NCBI GenBank assembly: GCA_023422005.1
Contig: JAEZSC010000151.1
Span: 36,349-100,348 of the forward strand
Length of the DNA stretch: 64,000 nucleotides
DNA from: Bacillota bacterium
GTDB taxonomy: Bacteria > Bacillota > Clostridia > Christensenellales > UMGS416
Reading direction: 5' to 3'
In this document: one piece after another, positions 63,729 to 64,000 of the stretch
Layout: each line of letters opens with the position of its first letter
Position numbering within the stretch: position 1 is the first letter of the stretch
Notes under the pieces: model-generated
Seen by the model: only the letters and a program-made list of their open reading frames with translations
Databases searched by the model: none
Told to the model about the DNA's origin: nothing
Position numbers and translations under genes: made by a program

Positions 63729-63861
63729 CTTGAATCAGCCAATTCAACCATCGGTTTAGTCGGATTGTAGGCCGTACCGGCCTGTTTCAATTGTCAGTTG
63801 CTTGGTTGCAAGGAAGCCCTCCTGTATGCTCGAGGCAAACGAAACGCAGGAGGGCTGTTTC

Positions 63862-64000
63862 ATGAGCAAACAAACACGCATCCATTGGCCATGGCACAAC
63901 CGCAACAAAGCAACCATCGAACAGGAGGAAGAGCAGATGTTCCAGATGAAACAGGTGGGCGCGCGCATCGCCGCGCTGCGCCGCGAACGCGACATGACCC
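63862..64000 (+). CDS. XRE family regulator (N terminus only, cut by window)
   Basis: The ATG at 63862 follows CAGGAGGG by 7 bp. The first 46 residues are visible: an acidic and aromatic leader, then QMKQVGARIAALRRERDMT, which matches the start of an HTH_3 domain. The long N-terminal leader before the HTH is unusual, so an internal start near the Met at residue 27 or 30 is also possible. The rest lies beyond the window. Confidence 0.7.
   Translation, partial: MSKQTRIHWPWHNRNKATIEQEEEQMFQMKQVGARIAALRRERDMT

Overview
The window looks like chromosome of a GC-rich, spore-forming Firmicute (class Clostridia), probably from an animal gut. The sporulation evidence is dipicolinate synthase (dpaA, dpaB) with aspartokinase, a gerA/gerB/gerC germinant-receptor operon and a CwlD-like amidase. 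The Firmicutes evidence is two T-box leaders (tyrS, trpS), strong AGGAGG-type ribosome binding sites, a CD1871A-type CXXC protein and a LexA box of the Bacillus/Clostridium type. Fucosidase (GH29) and beta-L-arabinofuranosidase (GH127) genes fit life on host or plant glycans. Species-level placement is not possible from the sequence alone.

Layout. 1-4.6 kb (-): a MacAB/YknXYZ-like efflux operon (lipoprotein adaptor, FtsX permease, ATPase cut by the window edge). 4.7-8.1 kb: an M24 peptidase and a short-chain dehydrogenase, divergent from a Bacteroidota-type serine palmitoyltransferase homologue. 8.2-10.8 kb: two tandem EAL-HDOD proteins. 10.8-15.8 kb: an MFS transporter and a heterodimeric ABC exporter. 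16-18.5 kb: a methyltransferase, an AT-rich patch of unknown genes and an acetyltransferase. 18.5-22.9 kb (-): AEC transporter, trmL, and the dpaA-dpaB-aspartokinase cluster. 23-26.4 kb: methyltransferase, flavodoxin-ferredoxin protein, T-box plus tyrS. 26.7-30.3 kb: a YtrA-type GntR/ABC operon with a well-formed promoter and operator. 30.5-33.2 kb: a small Cys-rich protein with GrpB, and an AraC regulator coupled to a papain-like protein. 33.4-39.7 kb: a cupin regulator-GH29-CXXC-polyferredoxin operon, LysE, SfsA and GH127. 39.7-43.3 kb: an NYN/OST-HTH protein, two overlapping ATP-grasp ligases and a TipAL-like regulator. 43.5-46.7 kb: cell-wall enzymes (CwlD-like amidase, polysaccharide deacetylase, SH3-M14 peptidase). 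47.4-52.9 kb: tRNA-Thr, archaeal-type AspRS and gatC/A/B with a methyltransferase inserted, which is the indirect Asn-tRNA (and/or Gln-tRNA) route. 53-54.6 kb: a LexA-box-controlled Y-family polymerase operon. 54.8-58.4 kb: nitrilase, DUF2284 protein, acetyltransferase and T-box-controlled trpS. 59-62.8 kb: ger operon flanked by an imperfect direct repeat. 63-64 kb: PHP phosphoesterase and the start of an XRE regulator.

The most interesting unexplained signal is a dispersed intergenic element of about 90-205 bp, present four times (15799, 26431, 54694 on the - strand, 55799). It has a conserved series of hairpins whose stems change by compensating substitutions while the loops stay the same, which suggests a structured RNA or a mobile palindromic repeat. 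Two of the copies flank the nitrilase gene in opposite orientation.
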